From Deferribacterales bacterium (GTDB lineage Bacteria > Chrysiogenota > Deferribacteres > Deferribacterales > JAISNW01): a stretch of DNA of 16,111 nucleotides. Made by a program: the position numbers and the translations under genes. Below, one piece after another: positions 7,564 to 13,732 of this stretch. Below the pieces are notes generated by a model that did not search any database, was not told the origin of the DNA, and was given only the letters and a program-made list of their open reading frames with translations. Positions within the stretch are counted from its first letter, which is position 1. The number at the start of each line of letters is the position of its first letter. The stretch is taken from positions 1 to 16,111 of the forward strand of contig BNUJ01000025.1 of the NCBI GenBank assembly GCA_025997275.1, in the 5' to 3' direction.

Positions 7564-8557
7564 ATTTTTTCCTAACCCCCTCTTTAAGGAACATCGCCGC
7601 CACCTTGCCACGCCCTAGCAGAGCCGTTTGCCTTGCACCATCATAGTCGCCGCGCCTTATAGTAAGCAAGATAGACTCGTTCATCAAAACATTCTCATCC
7701 AACAAGGCAAGCACATCACTATGGATACGCTTAAAATAATCTAACCATTCAGTCTCTTTCGCCCAATCAACGATAAATAAGTTGAGATGATACAAGGCAA
7801 ATCTAACCTCCGCCAGTAAATTATGCTTAATAATGAATCTGATGAGCGTAGAAAACATTAGTATATGGTCATCAGCATACCTAGTGAGCCATTGTTTGCC
7901 AGCAGAGCCGTTTATAGACGTCGTTCTCAATAGATGATTATATAACGGCTTGTTCAGCCAATATGCTGTTTTAGCGAGCAACAAATATTCCCACATAATA
8001 ACCCCATCTTCGCTACAACGGGCAGTATCGGGTGCTAATATATTATATTTACTAAACACTTCACGTTTCAGTATCTTATTTACTAGATTGCACGGCATAT
8101 TAGCTTTAAGATTATCATTAAGTTCACATTTGCCACTGTGATATAACTTCCAACAACTAGCATCATCAAACCTAGTTGTGCCGTTAGACATATCAATTGG
8201 ACGGATAACACATGTCACTAAATCCACGTCTTCCCGCTCTATGGCACTAAACATCTCTTCACACATGGTCGGCTCATACCAGTCGTCGGGGTCGCACCAC
8301 ATAATATACTTGCCCCTAGCATTCTTTAGCCCCACATTGCGCGTATAGCCTACACCTTGATTCTCATGAGTAAATACCTTTATGCGCTCGTCCTTATTCG
8401 CATACTCACGCAAGATGGCTAGTGAATTATCTGTAGAGCCGTCATTCACGCACAGGACTTCTATGTCAGTGAAAGTCTGGGCTAGCAATGAATCTAGGCA
8501 TTTGCGCAGATACGGCTCCACGTTATACACGGGAACGATGATGGATATAGGTAACAC
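7553..8557 (-). CDS. Family-2 glycosyltransferase, mosaic array member 1
   Basis: A 334-residue glycosyltransferase with an N-terminal GT-A domain (ISIIVPVYN, NDGSTDNS at 38-45, CDPDDWYEP at 88-96) and a divergent C-terminal half of ~220 residues for acceptor recognition. The N-terminal ~110 residues are nearly identical to those of array members at 9729-10760 and 10750-11772, while the C-terminal half is distinct. The start is GTG at 8557, one base after the stop of rpn (TAG-C-GTG). No ribosome binding site is close to it, so translation probably depends on ribosomes finishing rpn. It follows that the rpn promoter also drives this gene. Substrate unknown. Confidence 0.88.
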   Translation of the reverse strand: MLPISIIVPVYNVEPYLRKCLDSLLAQTFTDIEVLCVNDGSTDNSLAILREYANKDERIKVFTHENQGVGYTRNVGLKNARGKYIMWCDPDDWYEPTMCEEMFSAIEREDVDLVTCVIRPIDMSNGTTRFDDASCWKLYHSGKCELNDNLKANMPCNLVNKILKREVFSKYNILAPDTARCSEDGVIMWEYLLLAKTAYWLNKPLYNHLLRTTSINGSAGKQWLTRYADDHILMFSTLIRFIIKHNLLAEVRFALYHLNLFIVDWAKETEWLDYFKRIHSDVLALLDENVLMNESILLTIRRGDYDGARQTALLGRGKVAAMFLKEGVRKKYAK

Positions 8558-8558
8558 G

Positions 8559-8993
8559 CTACACTACTATAGAATCACTCCGAAGTTCCTTAACTTCGGC
8601 AAGTAAAAGCCCTGTAATGTCAGCAACCCTTTCTGGCGAAAATCCTTTAATTAAAAGATTTTTGGCAATCTTTAACTCGCCTTCACGTATGCCTTCCGCC
8701 TTGCCCTGTTGCATGCCTTGTTGCATGCCTTGTTGCATACCCTGTTGCATACCTTGTTGCATACCCTGTTGCATGCCTTGTTGCATACCTTGTTGCATGC
8801 CTTGTTGCATGCCTTGTTGCATGCCCTGTTGCATACCTTCTTCTTTGGCTCTCTCCGCCATACGTAGTCCATAGTTCCTTGCGCTGTTCATATCCCGCTC
8901 TGCTTTCTCATAGCCCATATAAGCACGATATAGTGCAGGGTCGTCATGCACTGACCTTAACTTCTCATTGATTTCTGCTAATGCGCTGTTCAT
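8559..8993 (-). CDS. Internal in-frame short form of Rpn (C-terminal 144 residues)
   Basis: The ATG at 8993 lies in frame within rpn and is preceded at 9 nt by a perfect AGGAGG. Translation there would give MNSALAEINEKLRSVHDD onward, including the MQQG repeats and tail but no nuclease domain. In E. coli Rpn systems a short in-frame C-terminal product is known to bind and inhibit the long toxic nuclease. The same start and AGGAGG are preserved in the second copy (11774-12112), where this short ORF stands alone. That conservation and the strong signal are what support it; expression is inferred. Confidence 0.6.
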   Translation of the reverse strand: MNSALAEINEKLRSVHDDPALYRAYMGYEKAERDMNSARNYGLRMAERAKEEGMQQGMQQGMQQGMQQGMQQGMQQGMQQGMQQGMQQGMQQGMQQGKAEGIREGELKIAKNLLIKGFSPERVADITGLLLAEVKELRSDSIVV

Positions 8994-9608
8994 ACCAAAT
9001 ACCCTCCTCAATAGCTCCTCATTACTCTGCTCATTCAAATACACCAGCCATTGATACAACTCGTCACTCGCTACATCTAACCCTTTCGCTAACTGTTGCC
9101 TAAACCTAACCATATCTAAAAAATGCACCCCAATCAAATCAGACAACATAAAGTCTTTCTCTGTGTCCTCATACAAGTGGAAACTAGGGTGTATCTTATC
9201 TAAATCAAGGCACTTAAAGTTCACTATGTTTATCGTTATAACAGGACGCAGTTTTGTATAGTCGTCCCCGCTCTCTATACCTAGTATAAACTGTCTGCAT
9301 AAATAAAACAAGGTTCTTTCTACCATATTGTGTTCGTTGACTAACTGCACCTCTATATCAACCTTTGTCTTGTCCTCAAGCTGTGCTAACACGTCAAGCC
9401 TAGATAACTTCCCGTGTATTGTTAGTGCAGATAGTTCCCTGTTGTCTAGTATTTCAAGTGAGACTATAGGCTTTTTCCTAGTATCCTTTAACACCGCATT
9501 AAGGAAAGCCATAAGCAAAGGCTCACTCTGCCCACGCTCCCCTAACGTTTTCTTAAACGCAAAATCATTCAACGGATTTAACCGCTCTGCAACGTTCCTG
9601 CTACCCAT
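8559..9608 (-). CDS. Rpn-family PD-(D/E)XK nuclease with MQQG repeat linker
   Basis: A 349-residue Rpn/TIGR01784 protein (often labelled putative transposase; PDDEXK_2-like). The N-terminal nuclease domain begins RLNPLNDFAFKKTLGE; the catalytic core is Asp72, then IEVQL with Glu86 and Gln88. Characterised relatives are DNA nucleases linked to RecA-independent recombination and to phage defence. Residues 259-302 are 11 MQQG units; the 47-residue tail includes FSPERVADITGL, a helix-turn-helix-like end typical of the family. An internal ribosome binding site and ATG inside the gene would yield the C-terminal 144 residues alone. The promoter's -10 box ends 6 nt before the ATG at 9608, so the full-length message is probably leaderless. 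The stop is 1 nt from the next glycosyltransferase GTG. It appears intact. Confidence 0.88.
   Translation of the reverse strand: MGSRNVAERLNPLNDFAFKKTLGERGQSEPLLMAFLNAVLKDTRKKPIVSLEILDNRELSALTIHGKLSRLDVLAQLEDKTKVDIEVQLVNEHNMVERTLFYLCRQFILGIESGDDYTKLRPVITINIVNFKCLDLDKIHPSFHLYEDTEKDFMLSDLIGVHFLDMVRFRQQLAKGLDVASDELYQWLVYLNEQSNEELLRRVFGMNSALAEINEKLRSVHDDPALYRAYMGYEKAERDMNSARNYGLRMAERAKEEGMQQGMQQGMQQGMQQGMQQGMQQGMQQGMQQGMQQGMQQGMQQGKAEGIREGELKIAKNLLIKGFSPERVADITGLLLAEVKELRSDSIVV
8703..8834 (-). repeat. 12-bp tandem repeat, 11 units, coding MQQG
   Basis: Eleven consecutive 12-bp units in rpn, varying only in the third positions of the Gln and Gly codons. The paralogue at 11918-11953 has three units. 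The unit length is a multiple of three, so gain or loss changes linker length without breaking the frame. No spacers are present, so it is not a CRISPR array. Confidence 0.97.
9003..9008 (-). promoter_or_regulatory. Internal Shine-Dalgarno site within rpn
   Basis: AGGAGG on minus, 9 nt before the in-frame ATG at 8993. It is a full consensus site inside coding sequence (the Arg-Arg pair of LLRRVFG), stronger than the sites preceding most annotated starts in this window. Confidence 0.7.
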
Positions 9609-9728
9609 ACGAGGATTATAACAAATATAGCTAGACTTGACAAGCGGGAAATACGGGGATAGGACAGCCCTTTTATTTTACTAGTTTTTAGTCCAGTTTT
9701 TTGATAGTATTCATACAGTTTTTTCAAT
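9609..9728. other. Intergenic region conserved between the two rpn copies
   Basis: 120 bp between the upstream glycosyltransferase stop and rpn. It carries the rpn promoter and an A/T-rich part with T runs. It matches the corresponding gap before the short rpn copy (to 12288), except for 23 extra bp there. I see no convincing rho-independent terminator, so read-through from upstream is likely. Confidence 0.6.
9615..9643 (-). promoter_or_regulatory. Sigma-70-type promoter of rpn (probably leaderless)
   Basis: On minus: TTGTCA (9643-9638), a 17-nt spacer, then TATAAT (9620-9615) preceded by TG in extended -10 form (TGTTATAAT). The -35 differs from consensus at one base. Only 6 nt separate the -10 box from the rpn ATG at 9608, so transcription should begin at or next to the A of the start codon. 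The same promoter is kept in the second copy at 12152-12180. Confidence 0.8.
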
Positions 9729-10760
9729 TTACTTCCCATGTGTAGCCTTTACCTTGTTCTTTATGCGCTCTGATAATATGCGCCTATCTCTGATAAACTG
9801 CGCCCATAGGTCTGCAAGTTGCTTAGCTTGCTCAAACTGGCAGCTCTTTATTGCAAACAAAATACCATTCTCATCAAGCAACCCTGTATCCATTACATCA
9901 AGTATATCCGCCTTTATGAGCTTAAAAAAATCCATATATCTGCTGTGGGCACCCTGTTGATAGGCATAATCCTTTAACGATGCCAAAATAAAGCTATCCC
10001 TATTCAAAAGATTATATTTTTGGGAAAATTGAACAGCCGTCTTATACGCCAGCAATGTATTATAAAAATATTTTTCAAGCATATCATCAGAGGCATTGCC
10101 TGTAATGGAATCCGTCCGCACTAAACAATTATACAGCACCCTATCAAGCCCATAATATGAGCTAGCAACCATTAAATATTGCCACACCATAGCAGTGTCT
10201 TCAGCACCAACACTCCCAACAGGTGCTAATATGCTATATCGCTCTAGCAACTCTCGCTTAAAAATTTTATTTACCAAGCTAGCATTTATATTCTTTCTCG
10301 TAGTTTCGTCTAACACGTGCAGTCCTTGCAATTTCAGTCTAAGGTAACTGCTCTTTTCGCCATAAAAATCACTGCTGCCTGTGCTGTTCAACATATTCAC
10401 ATCACACGTCACTAAATCCACACCCTCGCGCTCAATAGCACTAAACATCTCCTCACACATAGTCGGCTCATACCAGTCGTCGGGGTCGCACCACATAATA
10501 TACTCGCCCCTAGCATTCTTCAGCCCCACATTGCGCGTATAGCCTACACCTTGATTCTCATGAGTAAATACTCTTATGCGCTCGTCCTTGCTGGCATACT
10601 CTTGCAAGATAGCTAACGAATTATCCGTAGAACCATCATTCACACACAGGACTTCTATACCAGTAAAAGTCTGAACTAGCAATGAATCTAGGCATTTGCG
10701 CAGGTATAACTCAACGTTGTAGGTGGGGATTATGATTGAAATAGCAGGGTTATTTGCCAT
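9729..10760 (-). CDS. Family-2 glycosyltransferase, mosaic array member 2
   Basis: A 343-residue glycosyltransferase: AISIIIPTYNVELYLRKCL at the start, NDGSTDNS, and CDPDDWYEP with the DxD at 92-95. The N-terminal domain is almost the same as members 1 and 3. Residues around RELLERYSILAPVGSVGAED match member 3, while the last third is its own apart from the KATHGK ending shared with member 4. I chose the ATG at 10760; the frame is open to 10856 but that part only overlaps the coding end of member 3, and the family starts here. The overlap with member 3 is 11 nt. No good ribosome binding site precedes it, which suggests coupling. Substrate unknown. Confidence 0.88.
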   Translation of the reverse strand: MANNPAISIIIPTYNVELYLRKCLDSLLVQTFTGIEVLCVNDGSTDNSLAILQEYASKDERIRVFTHENQGVGYTRNVGLKNARGEYIMWCDPDDWYEPTMCEEMFSAIEREGVDLVTCDVNMLNSTGSSDFYGEKSSYLRLKLQGLHVLDETTRKNINASLVNKIFKRELLERYSILAPVGSVGAEDTAMVWQYLMVASSYYGLDRVLYNCLVRTDSITGNASDDMLEKYFYNTLLAYKTAVQFSQKYNLLNRDSFILASLKDYAYQQGAHSRYMDFFKLIKADILDVMDTGLLDENGILFAIKSCQFEQAKQLADLWAQFIRDRRILSERIKNKVKATHGK

Positions 10761-11772
10761 AATTAGACCGAATCTTGCTGTGAACAAATGATGCCAAAAC
10801 CTGTCTGTTTTTGCTGAATTGCATCCACAAATCCCCAATTTGTTTAGCCTGTCCAAACTGGGAATGTTTTATAGCAAATAAAATACCCCTATCATCAAGC
10901 AAACTTTCATCTACACCATTTAGCACATCTTTTCTAAGGCGTTCAAAGAAATCGCAATATTTATAATCTGCACTCAGTTGGCAAGCATAATTTCTTAGAA
11001 ATTCCAACACAAAGCCGACTTTATCCAACAATTTATATTCTTGAGCAAATTGAACGACTGCCCTATACGCCAATAGCGTATTATCAAAGTATTTTCCGAT
11101 TGTATCGTCTGATGCTTTCCCCGTAATGGAATCCGTCCGCACTAAACAATTATATAACACTTTATCAAGTCCGTAATACAAACTAGAAACCAGCAAATAT
11201 TCCCACACTATCGCCGTATCTTCCGCACCAACACTCCCAACAGGTGCTAATATGCTATATCGCTCTAATAGCTCCCGCTTAAAAATCTTGTTCCAAAGAA
11301 CGCCCGAAATATTCTTTTTTATGTCATTAGTTAATATGCACTTCCCAAGCTGTTTGGTTGATACATGTTTGCTCATCTTTTCATACCTAGCAGAATCATT
11401 AGCTTCATTTATTACATTTGTTCCGCACTCTACTAAATCCACACCCTCGCGCTCAATAGCACTAAACATCTCTTCACACATAGTCGGCTCATACCAGTCG
11501 TCGGGGTCGCACCACATAATATACTTGCCCCTAGCATTCTTCAGCCCCACATTGCGCGTATAGCCTACACCTTGATTAGCGTGATTAAATACTCTTATAC
11601 GCTCGTCCTTGCTGGCATACTCTTGCAAGATGGCTAGTGAATTATCTGTAGAGCCGTCATTCACGCACAGGACTTCTATGTTAGTGAAAGTCTGGGCTAG
11701 CAATGAATCTAGGCATTTGCGCAGATACGGCTCCACGTTATACACGGGAACGATAATGGATATAGATAACAC
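10750..11772 (-). CDS. Family-2 glycosyltransferase, mosaic array member 3
   Basis: A 340-residue glycosyltransferase with ISIIVPVYN, NDGSTDNS and CDPDDWYEP (DxD at 89-92). It is the clearest mosaic: its first ~105 residues match member 1, the next ~80 (from EMFSAIEREGVDLVECG to NKIFKRELLE) are nearly identical to member 4 but absent from members 1 and 2, and the following part matches member 2. The start is GTG at 11772, one base after the stop of the short rpn ORF (TAG-C-GTG), exactly as for member 1. There is no nearby ribosome binding site, so it is likely co-translated with the short Rpn product. Substrate unknown. Confidence 0.88.
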   Translation of the reverse strand: MLSISIIVPVYNVEPYLRKCLDSLLAQTFTNIEVLCVNDGSTDNSLAILQEYASKDERIRVFNHANQGVGYTRNVGLKNARGKYIMWCDPDDWYEPTMCEEMFSAIEREGVDLVECGTNVINEANDSARYEKMSKHVSTKQLGKCILTNDIKKNISGVLWNKIFKRELLERYSILAPVGSVGAEDTAIVWEYLLVSSLYYGLDKVLYNCLVRTDSITGKASDDTIGKYFDNTLLAYRAVVQFAQEYKLLDKVGFVLEFLRNYACQLSADYKYCDFFERLRKDVLNGVDESLLDDRGILFAIKHSQFGQAKQIGDLWMQFSKNRQVLASFVHSKIRSNYGK

Positions 11773-11773
11773 G

Positions 11774-12112
11774 CTACACTACTATAGAATCACTCCGAAG
11801 TTCCTTGACTTCGGCAAGTAAAAGCCCTGTAATGTCAGCAACTTTTTCTGGCGAAAATCCTTTAACTAAAAGATTTTTGGCAATCTTTAACTCGCCTTCA
11901 CGTATGCCTTCCAGTTTGCCCTGTTGCATACCCTGTTGCATACCTTGTTGCATGCCTTCTTCTTTGGCTCTCTCCGCCATACGTAGTCCATAGTTTCTTG
12001 CACTATTCATATCCCGCTCTGCTTTCTCATAGCCCATATAAGCACGATATAGCGCAGGGTCGTCATGCACTGACCTTAACTTCTCATTGATTTCCGCTAA
12101 TACACTGTTCAT
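11774..12112 (-). CDS. Stand-alone Rpn C-terminal protein (nuclease domain deleted)
   Basis: A 112-residue ORF equal to the C-terminal part of the Rpn at 8559-9608, with 3 rather than 11 MQQG units and only four substitutions elsewhere by eye. Relative to the full gene, 582 bp are missing, exactly codons 1-194 from the ATG onward, so the rpn promoter now lies directly before the remaining sequence. The ATG at 12112 has AGGAGG 9 nt upstream, and a 5' leader of about 33 nt is expected. A TTG at 12130 is also in frame but has a weaker signal. The nuclease core (Asp72, Glu86, Gln88) is gone, so it cannot cut DNA. It may be a simple deletion relic, but the intact frame and start signals fit a free-standing inhibitor of Rpn. 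Confidence 0.65.
   Translation of the reverse strand: MNSVLAEINEKLRSVHDDPALYRAYMGYEKAERDMNSARNYGLRMAERAKEEGMQQGMQQGMQQGKLEGIREGELKIAKNLLVKGFSPEKVADITGLLLAEVKELRSDSIVV
11918..11953 (-). repeat. 12-bp tandem repeat, 3 units, coding MQQG
   Basis: Three units of the same 12-bp repeat present as 11 units at 8703-8834. The difference shows the array length changes without frame loss. Confidence 0.95.
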
Positions 12113-12121
12113 ACCAAATAC

Positions 12122-12127
12122 CCTCCT
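12122..12127 (-). promoter_or_regulatory. Shine-Dalgarno site of the short rpn ORF
   Basis: AGGAGG on minus, 9 nt before the ATG at 12112. It is the same site that lies inside the coding sequence of the full-length rpn; here it sits in a short untranslated leader, about 30 nt after the -10 box. Confidence 0.75.
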
Positions 12128-12151
12128 CAATAGCTCCTCGTTACTACGAAG

Positions 12152-12180
12152 ATTATAACAAATATAGCTAGACTTGACAA
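12152..12180 (-). promoter_or_regulatory. Sigma-70-type promoter of the short rpn ORF
   Basis: Identical elements to the copy at 9615-9643: TTGTCA (12180-12175), 17 nt, TGTTATAAT with -10 at 12157-12152. The 582-bp deletion ends 6 nt downstream of the -10 box, where the start codon used to be. Confidence 0.78.
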
Positions 12181-12288
12181 GCGGGAAATACGGGGATTAG
12201 TAGATTTTTAACCTAATATTAGGACAGCCCTTTTATTTTACTAATTTTTAGTCCAGTTTTTTGATAGTATTCATATAGTTTTTTCAAT

Positions 12289-13320
12289 TTACTTCCCATG
12301 TGTCGCCTTTACCTTGCCTAACATATGCCGCTGTAAACGCCCCTTGTTTTCTCTAAATTGCACCCACTGAAGCCCTAACTGATGTGCTCTCTTAAACTTT
12401 AGCTGTTTTATGCTTAGCAATATCTCTCTATCATCTAACAGGTCATCAGCGAGCTGGCACAATACCTCTGCCCTATAGGTCTCAAAATATTCCGAATATT
12501 TATCGTGAACGGCTAACTCAGATGCATAATAGCTCAAACCGCCTAATATAAAATTATCTCTACCTAAAAGGTTATGTTTAATAGCAAACTCCACAGCACA
12601 CCGATATGCCGAAACTGTTTTGCGGAAATACAAGGCAAGATAGTCGCTTTGAGCAAGACCAGTCGCAGAAACACCGCGCAAAAGGTAGTTATACAGCACC
12701 CTGTCTAGTCCATAATAACTTCCCGCCACTAACAGGTATTGCATCACCATAGCGGTATCCTCCGCACCTATACTGTCATCGGGTGCTAATATACTATACT
12801 CTTCTAATAACTCCCGCTTGAAAATCTTGTTCCAAAGAACGCCCGAAATATTCTTTTTTATGTCATTAGTTAATATGCACCTCCCGAGCTGTTTAGTTGA
12901 TACATATTTGCTCATCTTTTCATACCTAGCAGAATCGTTAGCTTCATTTATTACATTTGTTCCGCACTCTACTAAATCCACACCCTCTCGCTCTATAGCA
13001 CTAAACATCTCCTCACACATAGTCGGCTCATACCAGTCGTCGGGGTCGCACCACATAACATACTTGCCCCTGGCATTCCTTAGCCCCACATTGCGCGTAT
13101 AGCCTATATTACGCTCAGCTTGGGTAAAGAGCTTGAAATTGGCATCTCTGCCGGCGTATTCCTGCAAGATAGCTAGCGAATTATCTGTAGAGCCATCGTC
13201 TATGCAGAGCACCTCTATATCTGTGAACGTTTGGGCAACTAACGAGTCCAAACTTTTATGTAAATACCCAGCAGCATTGTGAATTGGAACAATTACAGAT
13301 ATACTAGGCTTTTTTGCCAT
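12289..13320 (-). CDS. Family-2 glycosyltransferase, mosaic array member 4
   Basis: A 343-residue glycosyltransferase starting SISVIVPIHNAAGYLHKSL, with DDGSTDNS and CDPDDWYEP (DxD at 92-95). Its first ~70 residues are the most divergent of the array. The block 12811-13105 then matches member 3 (11272-11566) over 295 bp without an indel, after which it diverges again until the KATHGK end shared with member 2. It probably represents the older, donor-like copy. Its start overlaps the PqqD-like gene by 17 nt. The ribosome binding site is weak, so coupling to that gene is likely. Substrate unknown. Confidence 0.88.
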   Translation of the reverse strand: MAKKPSISVIVPIHNAAGYLHKSLDSLVAQTFTDIEVLCIDDGSTDNSLAILQEYAGRDANFKLFTQAERNIGYTRNVGLRNARGKYVMWCDPDDWYEPTMCEEMFSAIEREGVDLVECGTNVINEANDSARYEKMSKYVSTKQLGRCILTNDIKKNISGVLWNKIFKRELLEEYSILAPDDSIGAEDTAMVMQYLLVAGSYYGLDRVLYNYLLRGVSATGLAQSDYLALYFRKTVSAYRCAVEFAIKHNLLGRDNFILGGLSYYASELAVHDKYSEYFETYRAEVLCQLADDLLDDREILLSIKQLKFKRAHQLGLQWVQFRENKGRLQRHMLGKVKATHGK

Positions 13321-13732
13321 CTTTTAAGATAGGTTGCCAGCCAAGCTCCTCCTCTACATCGTGTATAGGATCTGCAAGCAATAGCTCCTGCGCATCGGCA
13401 TATTCCGACAAGTCCAACACAAAGTTGTCAGATTTGGCAACATCCGCACTGATAGTGAAATCGCCACCATTAGTGTCACCCTTTATTATAATCTCTTTTG
13501 CCAGAAGTTCGTCTATAAACTTCTGCAACCTAGCGTCCACATCTGCAGGCGCACCATCTAGCCCCTTTAATGCATCAAGCACTTTATCCGTAGCAACCCC
13601 ATTGGAGATTTGCTCAAACACCGCTGTGCCCAGCTGATTCATACCGTAATAAATGCCCGTTTGCGCGTTGATAACGACAGCAAAACCGTCCGATATGTCG
13701 CCAAACATCTTTGAAGTATTAAGTATATACAC
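13304..13732 (-). CDS. PqqD-like protein
   Basis: A 142-residue protein with an N-terminal PqqD-type domain (residues ~1-85): DISDGFAVVINAQTGIYYGM, then NQLGTAVFEQISNG and a helical stretch. PqqD folds are peptide-binding RRE modules in RiPP pathways but also occur in polysaccharide clusters beside HprK-like kinases. The C-terminus holds LLLADPIHDVEEELGWQP, a tail I recognise from PqqD-like proteins that accompany such kinases. The start is GTG at 13732 with GGAGG 6 nt upstream, sharing one base with the kinase stop (TAGTG). The order kinase then PqqD matches the recurring HPr-rel-A-type neighbourhood. No precursor peptide is seen, so its ligand is unknown. Confidence 0.78.
   Translation of the reverse strand: MYILNTSKMFGDISDGFAVVINAQTGIYYGMNQLGTAVFEQISNGVATDKVLDALKGLDGAPADVDARLQKFIDELLAKEIIIKGDTNGGDFTISADVAKSDNFVLDLSEYADAQELLLADPIHDVEEELGWQPILKDGKKA

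Larger units (their letters stand above)
8217..9756. repeat. Long direct repeat, copy A (GT N-half, rpn, promoter, GT C-tail)
   Basis: 1540 bp that align by eye with 11432-12316. The block spans the N-terminal part of one glycosyltransferase gene, the whole rpn gene, its promoter region and the last few codons of the upstream glycosyltransferase gene (ending KATHGK). The 655-bp length difference to copy B is fully accounted for by a 582-bp deletion, eight missing 12-bp units (96 bp) and a 23-bp insertion in copy B. Breakpoints lie inside glycosyltransferase genes, as expected for homologous recombination between paralogues. Confidence 0.85.
11432..12316. repeat. Long direct repeat, copy B (with internal rpn deletion)
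   Basis: 885 bp corresponding to copy A at 8217-9756. It differs by the 582-bp loss of the rpn nuclease domain, three instead of eleven 12-bp units, 23 extra bases in the intergenic region and scattered substitutions. Confidence 0.85.

Noticed and set aside
8703..8834. Possible CRISPR-like array
   Set aside because: The units are 12 bp and contiguous, with no spacers, and encode MQQG in frame.
8617..8874. Plus-strand ORF rich in CIPCC/CMPCC repeats, like a cysteine-rich peptide
   Set aside because: It is the antisense reading of the 12-bp MQQG repeat in rpn. The minus frame has a matching homologous protein, promoter and start; the plus frame has none.
9609..9728. Rho-independent terminator downstream of array member 2
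   Set aside because: There are T/A runs, but no GC-rich stem precedes them; the only inverted repeats are 4-5 bp.
12128..12130. TTG as start of the short rpn ORF
   Set aside because: The ATG at 12112 has a perfect AGGAGG at 9 nt and corresponds to the internal start in the full-length gene. The TTG has only GAGGAG at about 4 nt and overlaps the better site.
8559..12316. Rpn as a transposase of an insertion sequence, since the family is often labelled putative transposase
   Set aside because: No terminal inverted repeats or target duplications are seen. The duplicated block has breakpoints inside glycosyltransferase genes, which fits homologous recombination. The family is a PD-(D/E)XK nuclease.
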